Below are positions 32,514 to 42,061 of a DNA stretch of 64,000 nucleotides, piece by piece. Below the pieces are notes generated by a model, which worked only from the letters and a program-made list of their open reading frames with translations, made no database searches and was not told the origin of the DNA. Made by a program: the position numbers and the translations under genes. Position 1 is the stretch's first letter. The number at the start of each line of letters is the position of its first letter. Source of the DNA: Intestinicryptomonas porci (GTDB lineage Bacteria > Verrucomicrobiota > Verrucomicrobiia > Opitutales > Intestinicryptomonadaceae); contig NZ_JALBUT010000008.1 of NCBI RefSeq assembly GCF_033971905.1, positions 1 through 64,000 of the forward strand, written 5' to 3'.

Positions 32514-34160
32514 TTATTTCTTTTGTCTGCCCCAGTCAACGTAAGCTCCGTTGTCGGTCGAAAATGAAAGCATCGGCAAGCCGTATTTGCTTTCAACCGA
32601 AAGAAGCGGGCGGTTTGCCCATGCGTATCTTGCGGCTTTCGGTTCGGGAACTTCCGGGCTTGAAAGGATGATTGTGTCTCCCTTGATTTCGGCGTCCGCC
32701 CATTTCCAGTCGCGCGGATTTTCGCCGCGGATGGCAAATCCCGTGAGCTTTTCTTTGCCTTGCATTTTGCGAAGACCTTCCGCGTTTGCGATTTTTACGA
32801 TGAGCTTGTTGCCTTCCACTTTAAATTCGCCTGCATAGCGCGGAGAGCGCGCGGCTTTCGGATTTCCCTTTTTGTAAACGTCGGCAAGAGCCATATTGGT
32901 TATGCGGGTTGAAACAAGCTCTTTGTGTGGCGGGTGTATGTCTCCAAGCCCCTGCATTTTTGAGCCGCCGCTGTCAATCGAGGTCGCCACTCCCGTTTTG
33001 GGAAGAGCCAAGACTTCCGCCATTGTTTCGCGAATTCCGCCCCATGAGCCGTAATGTACGGGCTGGTTTTGATAGTCGTTTATTGCGGCAAGATCGACAT
33101 AGTAGAAATGGAAATCGCGCTTAAAATGTTTGCGCCATGAATTTACCAAGAGTTTCAGCAAATCGCCGTAAAAGTACGGCTGACCCGCGTTTGATTCGCC
33201 CTGATACCACAAAACACCCTTCGGAGAGAGCGGGGCGATGCCGCAAATCATTGAGTTGTATTTGTTTGTTGGGTTGTGATCGTTTGCGAGGACGTCTATT
33301 GGCATCTTCGGGCGCGAAGCTCTGTTTTGATTTTGCAAATGTCCCGTTGGGTTTTGTTCAATCCATTTCGGAAAATTCTTTATGTATTCTTCGCGAAGTT
33401 TTGCATAGTTTGAAGTAAATTCTTCGTATTCCTGCCAATTCTTAAATTCGGTGTTGTTTGAGGAATTGAAGCTTACTCCCGAAGACTTAAAGGCTTCTTT
33501 TGAAATCCAAGGCTCGATGCGGGAGCCGCCCCATGAGGAATTTATAAATCCAACAGGCGTATCCAAGGCTTTTGAAAGTTGGCTTGCGACGATGTAGCAA
33601 ATCTGGCTTATTCCGTGGCGCAGATTTTTGCCGTCGATAATGCGCCAGTCTCCGCATACTTCGTCAACGGCTTCGGGCAGAATAAATCTGTTTGCGGTGA
33701 AAATTCTGACATCTCCATTGGTTGCGTCGGCGTCTTTTTGGTATTTTTCAAGAAATTCCTTTTCGACCGTATTGTTGCCGAAGTGCCATTCCATGTTGGA
33801 TTGCCCCGAGCCGAGCCAAAGTTCCCCCGTTATGACGTTTGAAATTTTTGCGCTTTCCCCGCTTGCGTTCTTTGCCGCAAGCTCCAAGTTTGTGCGCTTG
33901 GGGAAAGGCGGAATTTTAACAAGCCATTTGCCCTGTTTGTCGGATTTAGTTTTTAATGTTTTTTGGATTGTTTTGCCGTCTTTTAATTTTGCCGATACGG
34001 AAAGCTCCACCGCTTCTTCGGGGTTTGTCTTTCCTGCTATGGCGTTTTCTTCTCCCGCCTGCAAAACCATATTGTTTTGGTATATGTTTTTAAAGCGGAT
34101 ATCAGCAAAGGAGGCGCAAGCAATGAAAATTGCGCTTAAAGTAATTATTGATTTAAACAT
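32514..34160 (-). CDS. Secreted SGNH-type sialate O-acetylesterase-like protein
   Basis: The 548-residue protein has a signal peptide (MFKSIITLSAIFIACASFA). The catalytic domain shows the SGNH blocks of the SASA family (PF03629): LWLGSGQSNMEW with the nucleophile Ser, VGFINSSWGGSRIEPW, GVLWYQGESNAGQPYFY, and GLGDIHPPHK carrying the Asp-x-x-His pair. An N-terminal beta-sandwich (about 20-110) and a C-terminal beta domain (about 440-548) flank it, as in most family members. It should remove O-acetyl groups from sialic acids or plant polysaccharides; which one cannot be told. It is divergent from an IclR-type regulator, which may control it through the palindromic sites upstream. Confidence 0.9.
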   Translation of the reverse strand: MFKSIITLSAIFIACASFADIRFKNIYQNNMVLQAGEENAIAGKTNPEEAVELSVSAKLKDGKTIQKTLKTKSDKQGKWLVKIPPFPKRTNLELAAKNASGESAKISNVITGELWLGSGQSNMEWHFGNNTVEKEFLEKYQKDADATNGDVRIFTANRFILPEAVDEVCGDWRIIDGKNLRHGISQICYIVASQLSKALDTPVGFINSSWGGSRIEPWISKEAFKSSGVSFNSSNNTEFKNWQEYEEFTSNYAKLREEYIKNFPKWIEQNPTGHLQNQNRASRPKMPIDVLANDHNPTNKYNSMICGIAPLSPKGVLWYQGESNAGQPYFYGDLLKLLVNSWRKHFKRDFHFYYVDLAAINDYQNQPVHYGSWGGIRETMAEVLALPKTGVATSIDSGGSKMQGLGDIHPPHKELVSTRITNMALADVYKKGNPKAARSPRYAGEFKVEGNKLIVKIANAEGLRKMQGKEKLTGFAIRGENPRDWKWADAEIKGDTIILSSPEVPEPKAARYAWANRPLLSVESKYGLPMLSFSTDNGAYVDWGRQKK

Positions 34161-34184
34161 ATTTTCCCCATTGTTAAGTTATAA

Positions 34185-34214
34185 GGAATTTAAGTTTAAT
34201 AATTCCATGGAATT
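34185..34214. promoter_or_regulatory. Candidate operator with three GGAATT/AATTCC half-sites
   Basis: GGAATT (34185-34190), AATTCC (34201-34206) and GGAATT (34209-34214) lie 25 bases upstream of the acetylesterase start. The last two form a perfect 14-bp palindrome AATTCCATGGAATT. IclR-type proteins bind palindromes of this general kind, and such a gene is the divergent neighbour. Confidence 0.5.
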
Positions 34215-34365
34215 CGTCAATAAAATTAAAAATGCCCTTTCCCGTCGTTAAAAGAAAATTCTTGACTGTGAGTTTAATATATAAAATATATAGGTAGATT
34301 TTTATACAGACTTTGTTGCAAATTGTTTTAAATTTTATACTTTTATTGAAAGACAGAGAATTTTT

Positions 34366-35157
34366 ATGAAGAAAAGAGAAAATATTTCTTACGAACGCTA
34401 TCACATTCCTAATCTGAAGAGGGCATTGGATGTTTTTGAGCTGCTTGCAAAGAATAATTCGGGGCTGACGCTTTCCGAAATAAGCGCGGCGACGAAATAT
34501 TCCAAAAACAGCATATTCCGCATTATTTGCACTCTGCAAGACTGCGGCTATGTCGTAAAGGATAACGATGGCAGAAAAATTGTGATGTCGCGCAAATTGG
34601 CGGCGTTGGGTTATGCGGGTTTTGGAGAATCCAATATCGTCGAAAAAAGCATGGATATTATCCGCGCAATGCGCGACGAACTTGGCGAAACTGCAATGCT
34701 TGGCACTTTGCTTCAAGACGAATGCGTGATGATTGAGCAGGCTCCGGGCAGGTTTCCTTTCAAATTTTTGGGCGAAATCGGCATGAGAATTTCATTGCAG
34801 GTTTCGGCTCCCGGAAAGGCGATTTTGGCGTATTTGTCGGGCGACGAGGTTTCCCAGCGAGTGGGGAGCATGAAGTTTGTGAAGTACACTGAAAACACCA
34901 TAACAAACAAGCGCGATTATTTGAAGGAGCTGGAAAATGTCCGCGCTCTCGGCTATGCTTCGGACTATGGAGAAGAAATCGCGGGTGTCCACTGTTTGGG
35001 CGCGCCCGTTTTCAACGCCCACGGCTATCCCGTTGCTTCAATTTGGATTACGGGGCCCGCAAGCAGGCTTCCGAGGGAAAAATTTGACGAAGTTGGGAAA
35101 ATCATTCGCGGATATGCCGATAAGATTTCAGAGCGATTGGGCTACAATTTGATTTAG
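34366..35157 (+). CDS. IclR-family transcriptional regulator
   Basis: The 263-residue protein has a winged helix-turn-helix at about residues 15-75 (RALDVFELLAKNNSGLTLSEISAATKYSKNSIFRIICTLQDCGYV). The C-terminal IclR effector domain follows, recognisable by LGTLLQDECVMIEQAPG, ISLQVSAPGKAILAYL, ALGYASDYGEEIAGVHCLGAPVFN and PVASIWITGPASRLP. The ligand is probably a small carbon compound. Because it is divergent from the acetylesterase, with a shared 205-base spacer holding palindromic sites, local control of that gene is the simplest guess. It is followed by its own terminator. Confidence 0.93.
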   Translation: MKKRENISYERYHIPNLKRALDVFELLAKNNSGLTLSEISAATKYSKNSIFRIICTLQDCGYVVKDNDGRKIVMSRKLAALGYAGFGESNIVEKSMDIIRAMRDELGETAMLGTLLQDECVMIEQAPGRFPFKFLGEIGMRISLQVSAPGKAILAYLSGDEVSQRVGSMKFVKYTENTITNKRDYLKELENVRALGYASDYGEEIAGVHCLGAPVFNAHGYPVASIWITGPASRLPREKFDEVGKIIRGYADKISERLGYNLI

Positions 35158-35176
35158 CTTTTGGCATTTTTTGGGG

Positions 35177-35201
35177 AAGGCGGATTTTTCCGCCTTTTTT
35201 A
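35177..35201 (+). terminator. Rho-independent terminator of the IclR-type gene
   Basis: AAGGCGGA and TCCGCCTT form an 8-bp stem with a TTTT loop, followed by Ts. Confidence 0.9.
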
Positions 35202-35284
35202 TTTTATTTACTCGCAAAAAGCTTGTAAAATCCTCTATTGTTTTGCATAGTTAAAAGCGGCGTAAAATCCTGTTTATACCTGAC

Positions 35285-36982
35285 ATGAGATATTTTAAAG
35301 TATTCTTATCAATCTTATTTTGTGTTTGTTTTTCCTCAAATCCGCTCTTGGCTGAAAGATTTTTTGCGGATGACATCGAGGTGCAAACTTTTGTTTTGTC
35401 GTACAATTCGGAGGAAAATTCCGCCGACGTTGTGAACAGCATTGTCGGAACGGAGGCATTTTGGAATGTCGGCATCACAGGGCAAAACACTAAGATTGCA
35501 AACATCGAGCTTGGCGTGTATTGGAATGAGCATTATGTTTTCCAAAACTCGAATTTGGGGGAAGTGTATGTACCCGAGGGTGTTGACGTCTCTTCTTTGT
35601 ATTCTTCGCACGCCACGGGGACTGCCCATATTTTGGCGGGGTATAATTCGGATAATTCAAATAACTTTGCCTATTTGGCGTCGTTAGGCATTGCGCCGTC
35701 TGCTGAGCTTTCTGCGGGAGCTGTCGCCCGCGATATTTCAGGGGAGCGCGTCAGCGTCGAACTTGCCGATTTCTACGGGGTCTATTCGCATTTCTTTGGA
35801 AAGAGCGACGTCATAAACAGTTCATGGGGGCCTGACAGTACGCTTGCGAACAATGTTTTTTCCGGTGTAATAGATGCTCTTGCCGCAAATAACACGAATA
35901 CCGTCATGGTTGTTTCCGCGGGAAATTCGGGTCCGGGGGAAAATACCGTCCAGTCGATGGCTTTGGCTTTCAATGTGATATCTGTCGGCGTGCTTGGCAA
36001 TGCCAATTCTTATGATTCGATTGCCGATTTCAGCTCGCGCTCTCCTTCGGATTTTTATAATCCTATAACCAAAGAAACGGTAAAAAGCGTGCGTCCCGCA
36101 ATAGATATATCAGCTCCGGGGGAAAATATAAGCTTTGCTGTTTACGACCCTGAAAACCCTGATTCAAAAGACCTGTTTTCATGGTCGAGTGGAACAAGCC
36201 TTTCAGCTCCCATTGTAAGCGGAGTTGCAAGCCTCATGAAGTCTGCAAGCTATTCTTTGGCGGAAGCCTACGGTGATGCTTACGGGGATTTGTTTGAAAA
36301 ACAGCGCGATGCCCGCGTTGTAAAGGCAATTCTTTTAAATTCCGCAAAAAAGCCTTCCGATTGGACGAACAACCAAACACTGTCTTCTTATACCACGACA
36401 ATCGAGATGTCGGGTTTTTCAATAACTTCAACGTATGGGAACGTGATTTTGACGACGCAGGGTCTTGACTATGTTTATGGCGCGGGTTCTTTAAATGCGG
36501 ATGGCGCGTTAAAGCATGTCTTAAATTTGACCCAATCCATGTATTGGGCGTTGGATTCGGTAAATTCTGGTAGTTCCTTGTGGTACAATTTGGGCCTTGT
36601 TGAAGCGGGGAAGTTTTTGACTTCCACATTGGTTTGGAACGTAAATGGCGAAGTTTCGGAAATATCAAACGAGTCGGCGAAAATCGACAATTTATACTTT
36701 TCAAATCTTGGGCTTGAACTTTGGACTGTAATTGACGGTTCCCACAATTTGGTCGCGGTTTCGGACACGGAATACAACAATGTGGAACATCTTTATTTGA
36801 AGCTTGCAACCGAGGGCGAGTATTTGCTGCGCGTGACGTTTTTTAACATGGCATACGGGGAAATGCCGTCTTCTGAAACATACGCCATTGCATTTTCCGT
36901 CATTCCGGAGCCGTCTTTTGTTGCGGCATTTGCGGGAATTTTCGCGCTCCTGATTATTTTTAGGCGAAGAGTTTTACGATAG
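35285..36982 (+). CDS. Subtilase-like (S8) protein with PEP-CTERM sorting tail
   Basis: The 565-residue protein has a signal peptide (residues 1-23). The subtilisin fold is shown by H109 (SSHATGTAH), the oxyanion Asn 214 (MVVSAGNSG) and Ser305 (SSGTSLSAPIVSGVASLM). Where subtilisins have the catalytic Asp (V-x-D-T-G), this protein has Glu75 (IANIELGVYW), which may be a subfamily trait. The C-terminus is a PEP-CTERM signal: V-I-P-E-P, a hydrophobic segment and FRRRVLR, which an exosortase would process after export; no exosortase gene is in the window. The gene ends inside the 3' end of sufS (23-base tail-to-tail overlap). Confidence 0.85.
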   Translation: MRYFKVFLSILFCVCFSSNPLLAERFFADDIEVQTFVLSYNSEENSADVVNSIVGTEAFWNVGITGQNTKIANIELGVYWNEHYVFQNSNLGEVYVPEGVDVSSLYSSHATGTAHILAGYNSDNSNNFAYLASLGIAPSAELSAGAVARDISGERVSVELADFYGVYSHFFGKSDVINSSWGPDSTLANNVFSGVIDALAANNTNTVMVVSAGNSGPGENTVQSMALAFNVISVGVLGNANSYDSIADFSSRSPSDFYNPITKETVKSVRPAIDISAPGENISFAVYDPENPDSKDLFSWSSGTSLSAPIVSGVASLMKSASYSLAEAYGDAYGDLFEKQRDARVVKAILLNSAKKPSDWTNNQTLSSYTTTIEMSGFSITSTYGNVILTTQGLDYVYGAGSLNADGALKHVLNLTQSMYWALDSVNSGSSLWYNLGLVEAGKFLTSTLVWNVNGEVSEISNESAKIDNLYFSNLGLELWTVIDGSHNLVAVSDTEYNNVEHLYLKLATEGEYLLRVTFFNMAYGEMPSSETYAIAFSVIPEPSFVAAFAGIFALLIIFRRRVLR

Positions 36983-38180
36983 AGCTTAGCTTTTTCGCGA
37001 AATAATCCACTTCTTCAAGAGTGTTGTAGAACGCCATTGAAGCCCTGCATGAGCCTTTTATACCGAGCGTATTCATGAGCGGTTCCGCGCAGTGGTGCCC
37101 CGAGCGCACTGCAATGCCGTTTGCGTCGAGCATTGTGGAAATGTCGTTATGGTGTATGTTGCCGCACACAAATGAGATTAGCGGAACTTTTTGCGGAGCC
37201 GTTCCCAAAATTTTCACGCCTTCTATTTTCATGAGATGGTCTGTCGCCCTTTTCAGAAGCTCGTCTTCATAGACCCTTACCGCGCTTTTGTCGAGACTGT
37301 CCATGAACTTTAATGCTTCGGCAAAAGCGACTGCACCCGCAATGTTTGGCGTTCCCGCCTCAAAGCGTTCGGGCGCATTGCGGAAAGTAGTTCCTTCCCA
37401 CGAGACGTTTTCAATCATGTCCCCGCCGCCCTGCCATACGTCCATTTCATTTAAGATGTCTGTTTTTGCAATCAGCGCGCCTTCCCCCGTGGGTCCATAG
37501 CATTTGTGCGCGGAACATGCGAAGAAATCGCATTCTATTTCAGAAATGTCGTCCAGAAAATGCGGCGCGGATTGTGCCCCGTCAACGCAGAAAACCGCTC
37601 CCGCTTTTTTTGCGATGCGCGAAATTTCCGCAACGTCGTTTATTGTCCCAAGCACGTTTGAGGCATGGGCAATGGAAATAATCTTTGTGCGCGCGCCGAC
37701 AAGGCTTTTAAGATTTTCGATGTCGAGCGAGCCGTCAGGCAAAATTTTCGCAACTTTTATTTTTGCGCCCGTGCGCATGGCACACAGCTGCCACGGCACA
37801 ATGTTTGCATGGTGCTCCATTTCGCTTAAAATAATTTCATCGCCTTCCGACAAAAATTTTTCCCCGAAACAGCGCGCCACGATGTTTAAGCCCTCAGTCG
37901 CACCGCGAGTGAAAACGGCAGTGTAGTTTTTCGGAGCATTAAAATGCTTCAAAACATATTTTCGCGCCTCTTCAAAGGCTATTGTTGAACGCCTACTAAG
38001 TTCGTGCGCACTGCGATGTATGTTTGAAAAGTCTTTTTTGTAAAACTGCGCTTCTTTTTCAATTACGCTAAGGGGTTTTTGCGCGCTTGCGGCATTGTCG
38101 AAATAGACGAGCTTGCCGCCCTCGACCTCTTGGTCGAGAATGGGGAATTCTTCGCGGATGATTTTTGCGTCAAAAGCCAT
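36960..38180 (-). CDS. sufS: Cysteine desulfurase SufS
   Basis: ATG 38180 (406 residues, MAFDAKIIREEFPILDQ) is chosen; the frame runs seven codons further up without purpose. The PLP enzyme takes sulphur from cysteine for Fe-S cluster assembly. The PLP lysine lies in ACSAHKCYGPTG. The catalytic Cys is in AVRSGHHCAEPLM, the group II (SufS/CsdA) pattern, and DNAASAQKP is at the N-terminus. No sufBCD or sufU/sufE lies next to it in this window. It probably shares a transcript with the lipoprotein gene upstream (55 bases between them). Confidence 0.95.
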   Translation of the reverse strand: MAFDAKIIREEFPILDQEVEGGKLVYFDNAASAQKPLSVIEKEAQFYKKDFSNIHRSAHELSRRSTIAFEEARKYVLKHFNAPKNYTAVFTRGATEGLNIVARCFGEKFLSEGDEIILSEMEHHANIVPWQLCAMRTGAKIKVAKILPDGSLDIENLKSLVGARTKIISIAHASNVLGTINDVAEISRIAKKAGAVFCVDGAQSAPHFLDDISEIECDFFACSAHKCYGPTGEGALIAKTDILNEMDVWQGGGDMIENVSWEGTTFRNAPERFEAGTPNIAGAVAFAEALKFMDSLDKSAVRVYEDELLKRATDHLMKIEGVKILGTAPQKVPLISFVCGNIHHNDISTMLDANGIAVRSGHHCAEPLMNTLGIKGSCRASMAFYNTLEEVDYFAKKLSSIVKLFA

Positions 38181-38235
38181 GATAAAAAAATTTGCTCTCA
38201 ATTAGAATGCATTGATTGCGGAAGGTCGAGATTTT

Positions 38236-38745
38236 TTATTTTGCGGTTTTTGCGTCATGCTTCGGGAAATGCCTAAGCGACCATTCAACCTGACGCTTGA
38301 TGTTTGCAATGTTCAAGGTTTCGGGAATGATTTTAACCCTCGTGTCGCAACTTAGCAAAAACTTGCCTTCCTTAGAACTTGCGCGGATTGTGAAATTCAA
38401 CGCCAAGCTCTGCTTTGTATTCAAATTGACTTCGTCTGGTTTGTGGGCGAATGGGTCGGGATAGTCGAAACTTTCCGTAAAGTAACGCGGCGACAGCACG
38501 AATTGGGCGTCTTTTGCATTTTGAACCCGATTGTAGCCCAGCTCTTTTAGCTCTCTTTCTATTTCAGAACTTGCCGCATTGTAATAGTCTTTTGCTTCGC
38601 CATATTTTTCAAAAAATATTTTTCCTCCGCTTGGGGCTTCAAGGAAATAGTTTTTCATTTGCGAGACTTGCTTTTCGGGCATCGTTTGGCAGGAAAAAAG
38701 CAGGGCGCAAATGAGCGTTAAAAGTGCGGAAATAATCTTTTTCAT
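38236..38745 (-). CDS. Putative lipoprotein (DUF4136-like)
   Basis: ATG 38745 gives 169 residues. The signal ends in the lipobox L-L-F-S-C, with cysteine at about residue 19 as the lipid-modified residue. The mature part contains KDAQFVLSPRYF, LALNFTIRASSKEGKFLLSCDTRV and ends with RQVEWSLRHFPKH. It vaguely resembles DUF4136-type lipoproteins, in which a degenerate pair of beta-alpha repeats ends with a helix; I am not sure of that assignment. The residue after the Cys is Gln, not Asp, so sorting to the outer membrane would be expected under the E. coli rule. Function unknown. Confidence 0.65.
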   Translation of the reverse strand: MKKIISALLTLICALLFSCQTMPEKQVSQMKNYFLEAPSGGKIFFEKYGEAKDYYNAASSEIERELKELGYNRVQNAKDAQFVLSPRYFTESFDYPDPFAHKPDEVNLNTKQSLALNFTIRASSKEGKFLLSCDTRVKIIPETLNIANIKRQVEWSLRHFPKHDAKTAK

Positions 38746-38875
38746 ATAATGCAATTATCGGCACAAGTTTTTGCGCCATCAACCAAAAAATTTGCCCCAG
38801 ATTGCATTGTTTAAAATATCTTGCCATCAAGCGTTTTGAGAGCATTATCGAATTTGAGATAGGCGTAGATTTGAA

Positions 38876-39256
38876 ATGCATCGGTTGATTTACACATATA
38901 TTCTTTCTTGCTTTGTTGGGGCAATTCTTGTAACCGTAGCGATATTTACACCTCCGGGCAATGCAATCTGTTTTTATTTTGAAATTCCATTAGAGATAAT
39001 TTGGGTTGGGACATTTTTATATCTTGCGCTACGCACATTTCCTAAAAAATATTCATTTGCAGAGAAATTGCTTTGGGGAATTTTGTATCTTTATTCGTTT
39101 GGATTGCTTTATCCTTTTGCGTTTAAAATTGCTTTAAAAAGTTTTAATACAAGCGAACAAGTTAAGAAAAATGCGCTTTTTCTTATAATTTCAGCTTCGG
39201 GGATATTGGTAATTTCATTCTTGATTGCTGTGGTTTATCCTTCACTTCAACATTGA
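38876..39256 (+). CDS. Small integral membrane protein, unknown
   Basis: 126 residues with about four hydrophobic segments: YILSCFVGAILVTVAIF, EIIWVGTFLYLALR, LLWGILYLYSFGLLYPF and NALFLIISASGILVISFLIAVVY. No family is recognised. The start ATG 38876 is 130 bases from the divergent lipoprotein gene. Base composition is more AT-rich than in the neighbouring genes, which could mean an accessory origin. It is accepted because membrane topology is coherent across the whole frame and it does not overlap another gene. Confidence 0.6.
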   Translation: MHRLIYTYILSCFVGAILVTVAIFTPPGNAICFYFEIPLEIIWVGTFLYLALRTFPKKYSFAEKLLWGILYLYSFGLLYPFAFKIALKSFNTSEQVKKNALFLIISASGILVISFLIAVVYPSLQH

Positions 39257-39424
39257 TGCCTTTAAATAAAATCGTTCTACGTCAAGAGTTGTGGAATGTA
39301 TAAAAAAGAAGGGCAAAGAAGGAAAAATCCTTGCAATGCTCTGTGCGAAAAACACATTGTCAAAAAATCGCAATTTTACAACCTTTGGCGTTGACTCAAA
39401 AAGCAACCGCCAAAAATCTATACA

Positions 39425-39452
39425 AATAAAGGGTTTCCAAGCGGAAACCCTC
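39425..39452 (-). terminator. Terminator behind tRNA-Phe
   Basis: On the minus strand GGGTTTCC-GCTT-GGAAACCC (39450-39431) is followed by TTTATTT, 13 bases after the tRNA 3' end. Confidence 0.85.
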
Positions 39453-39462
39453 TGTTTTCAAA

Positions 39463-39538
<76 letters not shown>

Positions 39539-39661
39539 ATAAATGAAAGTTTTTCAGTCTCTATATTTTTTGGGTTTCGTCAACAAAAAAAATAAAAAAA
39601 TTTTAACGCGAAAAAATCTCTTGCGAAAAACTCCAAGTTTTAATTGCCTGTTTTCGGATAA

Positions 39662-42061
39662 ATGGAAGAATTTTCCCAGAACGTAAAAATACCTGACTTG
39701 TGGCAGCAGGAAGCGGTCGGCGCGCTTTGCAGGGGTTGCGACGTCGTTTTGCACGCCCCTACGGGGGCTGGAAAAACTTACGTTTTTGAGCTGTTTTACA
39801 CGAGGTATTTCAAGGGAAATGCCGTTTACACCGTACCGACTCGCGCGCTTGCAAACGACAAATTCAGGGAATGGCGGGCTCTTGGCTGGAATGTCGGGAT
39901 TGCCACGGGAGACTATTCTTTCAACACTTCCGCCCCCTTGGTTGTCGCGACTTTGGAAACGCAAAAGTCGAGGATTTTGGAAGGCAGGTGCGCGGATTTA
40001 ATCGTAATAGACGAATACCAGCTCATTTCTGATTTCAGGCGCGGGGCTAATTACGAAGTTGCCGTTGCCGCGGCGGGCAAAGATGTCCAGCTTTTGCTTT
40101 TAAGCGGAAGCGTTGCAAACCGGTTGGAAGTCGCCGCATGGCTTGAAAGGCTTGGCAGGCGCGCGGTGCTGGTCGAGCATGGGGAGCGTCCCGTTCCCCT
40201 TGAAGAAGTTTTTTCGGAGGCGATTTTAAAAGGCGTTTCTTTTAAGGGAATGGGATTTTGGGGAAGGCTTGCGCGAAAAATATCGAGCCTTGAAATGACT
40301 CCGCTTTTGATTTTCGCGCCGAAGAGAATTGAGGCGGAAATAATAGCTTCCAAGATAGCCGAAGCGTTCAAAAACGAGCCGATGTTGGAAATTCCCCGCC
40401 AAAAACTTTCCATGGCGGGGCGCAAACTCGGAGGATTGTTGAAGAGGGGCGTTGCTTTCCACCACAGCGGTCTTAGCGCGCATCAAAGATGCGATTTGGT
40501 TGAAGACATGGCAAAATCGGGCAGGCTGAAAGTTGTCGTCGCCACGACGGGCTTGGGTGCGGGGGTGAATTTTTCCATGAGAAGCGTCATTGTCGCCGAC
40601 GGGGAATACGAGGCTCTTGGCAAGGTTTACAAGTTGCGTCCAGACGAGCTTTTGCAGATGTACGGCAGGGCGGGGCGAAGGGGGCTTGACAAGTCGGGGT
40701 ACGCAATATGCCTTCCTTCAAAGCCGCGCTTTTCGGAGGCTAAGGAAATTGTTTTGTCGCGCGCAAAGTTTTTGGATTGGGGCGCATTTTTGCGCATAAT
40801 GGACATTGCGGCAAGCGAGGGCAAAGACCATGTCTTGGCGGCAAAAAACTTCGCAAAAAGGCTGTTTACGGAAGATAAAACAGACTTGGGTTTTGAATCC
40901 GCGAAGAGGAATTTGTCGAGGCAAAAACTTAGTTTAGACGGCATTCGCATTGAGATGCAAAATTCGGATTTTTTGTGGCAGCGAAGAACTCCGACTTCTA
41001 CTTGCGCATTAAAAGACGCCCTGTTTTTCGACGGCAAAAAGTGGCGCAATTTTTTGGATGTCAAAAAGGCGGTTTCGCTTCTCAAAACGGGTGCGGTTTG
41101 CGAATTGCCGTCGGGGGGATACGGGGTGGAAATCCGCATTGCAAGCGAAATATCAGACGGAATTTTCAGGCTGAACAAGTCGCTTGTTTCCAAGTTAAAG
41201 CCGATTCTTAAAAATGAAGACAGGGCGGCGGTTTCCAAAAGCGGCGCGACTTTGAAAACATTGCGCAGGCGTTTTTTGAAGTATTTGCCCGATTTGTTTT
41301 CGGGGGCGTTTGCCGAGTTTTTGGAGATAAAAAATGGCGGGCTGTTTGCAAAACTTAGCGTCCGAAACTGCGCCGCAAAGACTTTTAAGGACGGCGCGGG
41401 GAAAAATCTTTTCAATCCGCCAATGCGCGAAGTCTTGGTGAAGAACGCCTATGACTTCGACGCCTTGTCGGGCGGCGGAGATTTTGCGGGCACTGCTTCG
41501 ACGGTTGCGGAGTTGTGGCTCAAATTCGGGCTTGTGGACGAACATTTCAAGCCAACGATGCGCGGCAGGATTTTTTCGCTTTTCAATTCGGGAGAGGGGC
41601 TTGCGGTTGCGGCGGCTCTCGAAGACAAGTCGTACGGCATTGGAGAAATCTTTTACGACATTGCAAATTTGAGGGCGGGCGCGAGGTTTGGTTTGTCGTC
41701 AAAAATCCGCTCTCCAAGTTCGCGCCTTGCTGATATTTGCCGAATCAAATACGGAATTTGCGACATCGACGGCTATCTGCACAAGGGCATTCCCGCAGGC
41801 TACGGAGAAGGGGCTTCCGAAATTATGCGAAAAATAGCCGGCGGCGCGTCTTTTGCTGATTTTGAAGACGAATTTTTGCATAAGGGCGACATCGAAAGGG
41901 CGCATCTTGAATGGCTCAGCATAATAAACCATATCGCGGAATGCCCGCATTTGGAAGACGGCAGATTTTTGGAATTGAAAAAAATGTGCGAAAGTTCATC
42001 TTCAAAAACAAATGGAAAACGGATTGGAACTTGCATTGGCGCGCAGGGCGGCGCGTATTGA
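39662..42061 (+). CDS. DExH-box (Ski2-like) superfamily 2 helicase
   Basis: The 799-residue ATPase has Walker A APTGAGKT (residues 32-39), TVPTRALANDK (motif Ia), DLIVIDEYQ (motif II as D-E-Y-Q, 117-120), LLLSGSVAN (motif III), VVATTGLGAGVNFSMRSVIV (motif V region) and QMYGRAGRRGLDKSG (motif VI). The last pattern is typical of Ski2/Brr2/Hel308-like helicases. The C-terminal about 400 residues have no assignment I can make. RNA helicase activity is likely but DNA is possible. Its 3' end overlaps trmB by 50 bases in another frame, so the two are co-transcribed. Motif II ending in Gln rather than His is slightly unusual. Confidence 0.85.
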   Translation: MEEFSQNVKIPDLWQQEAVGALCRGCDVVLHAPTGAGKTYVFELFYTRYFKGNAVYTVPTRALANDKFREWRALGWNVGIATGDYSFNTSAPLVVATLETQKSRILEGRCADLIVIDEYQLISDFRRGANYEVAVAAAGKDVQLLLLSGSVANRLEVAAWLERLGRRAVLVEHGERPVPLEEVFSEAILKGVSFKGMGFWGRLARKISSLEMTPLLIFAPKRIEAEIIASKIAEAFKNEPMLEIPRQKLSMAGRKLGGLLKRGVAFHHSGLSAHQRCDLVEDMAKSGRLKVVVATTGLGAGVNFSMRSVIVADGEYEALGKVYKLRPDELLQMYGRAGRRGLDKSGYAICLPSKPRFSEAKEIVLSRAKFLDWGAFLRIMDIAASEGKDHVLAAKNFAKRLFTEDKTDLGFESAKRNLSRQKLSLDGIRIEMQNSDFLWQRRTPTSTCALKDALFFDGKKWRNFLDVKKAVSLLKTGAVCELPSGGYGVEIRIASEISDGIFRLNKSLVSKLKPILKNEDRAAVSKSGATLKTLRRRFLKYLPDLFSGAFAEFLEIKNGGLFAKLSVRNCAAKTFKDGAGKNLFNPPMREVLVKNAYDFDALSGGGDFAGTASTVAELWLKFGLVDEHFKPTMRGRIFSLFNSGEGLAVAAALEDKSYGIGEIFYDIANLRAGARFGLSSKIRSPSSRLADICRIKYGICDIDGYLHKGIPAGYGEGASEIMRKIAGGASFADFEDEFLHKGDIERAHLEWLSIINHIAECPHLEDGRFLELKKMCESSSSKTNGKRIGTCIGAQGGAY

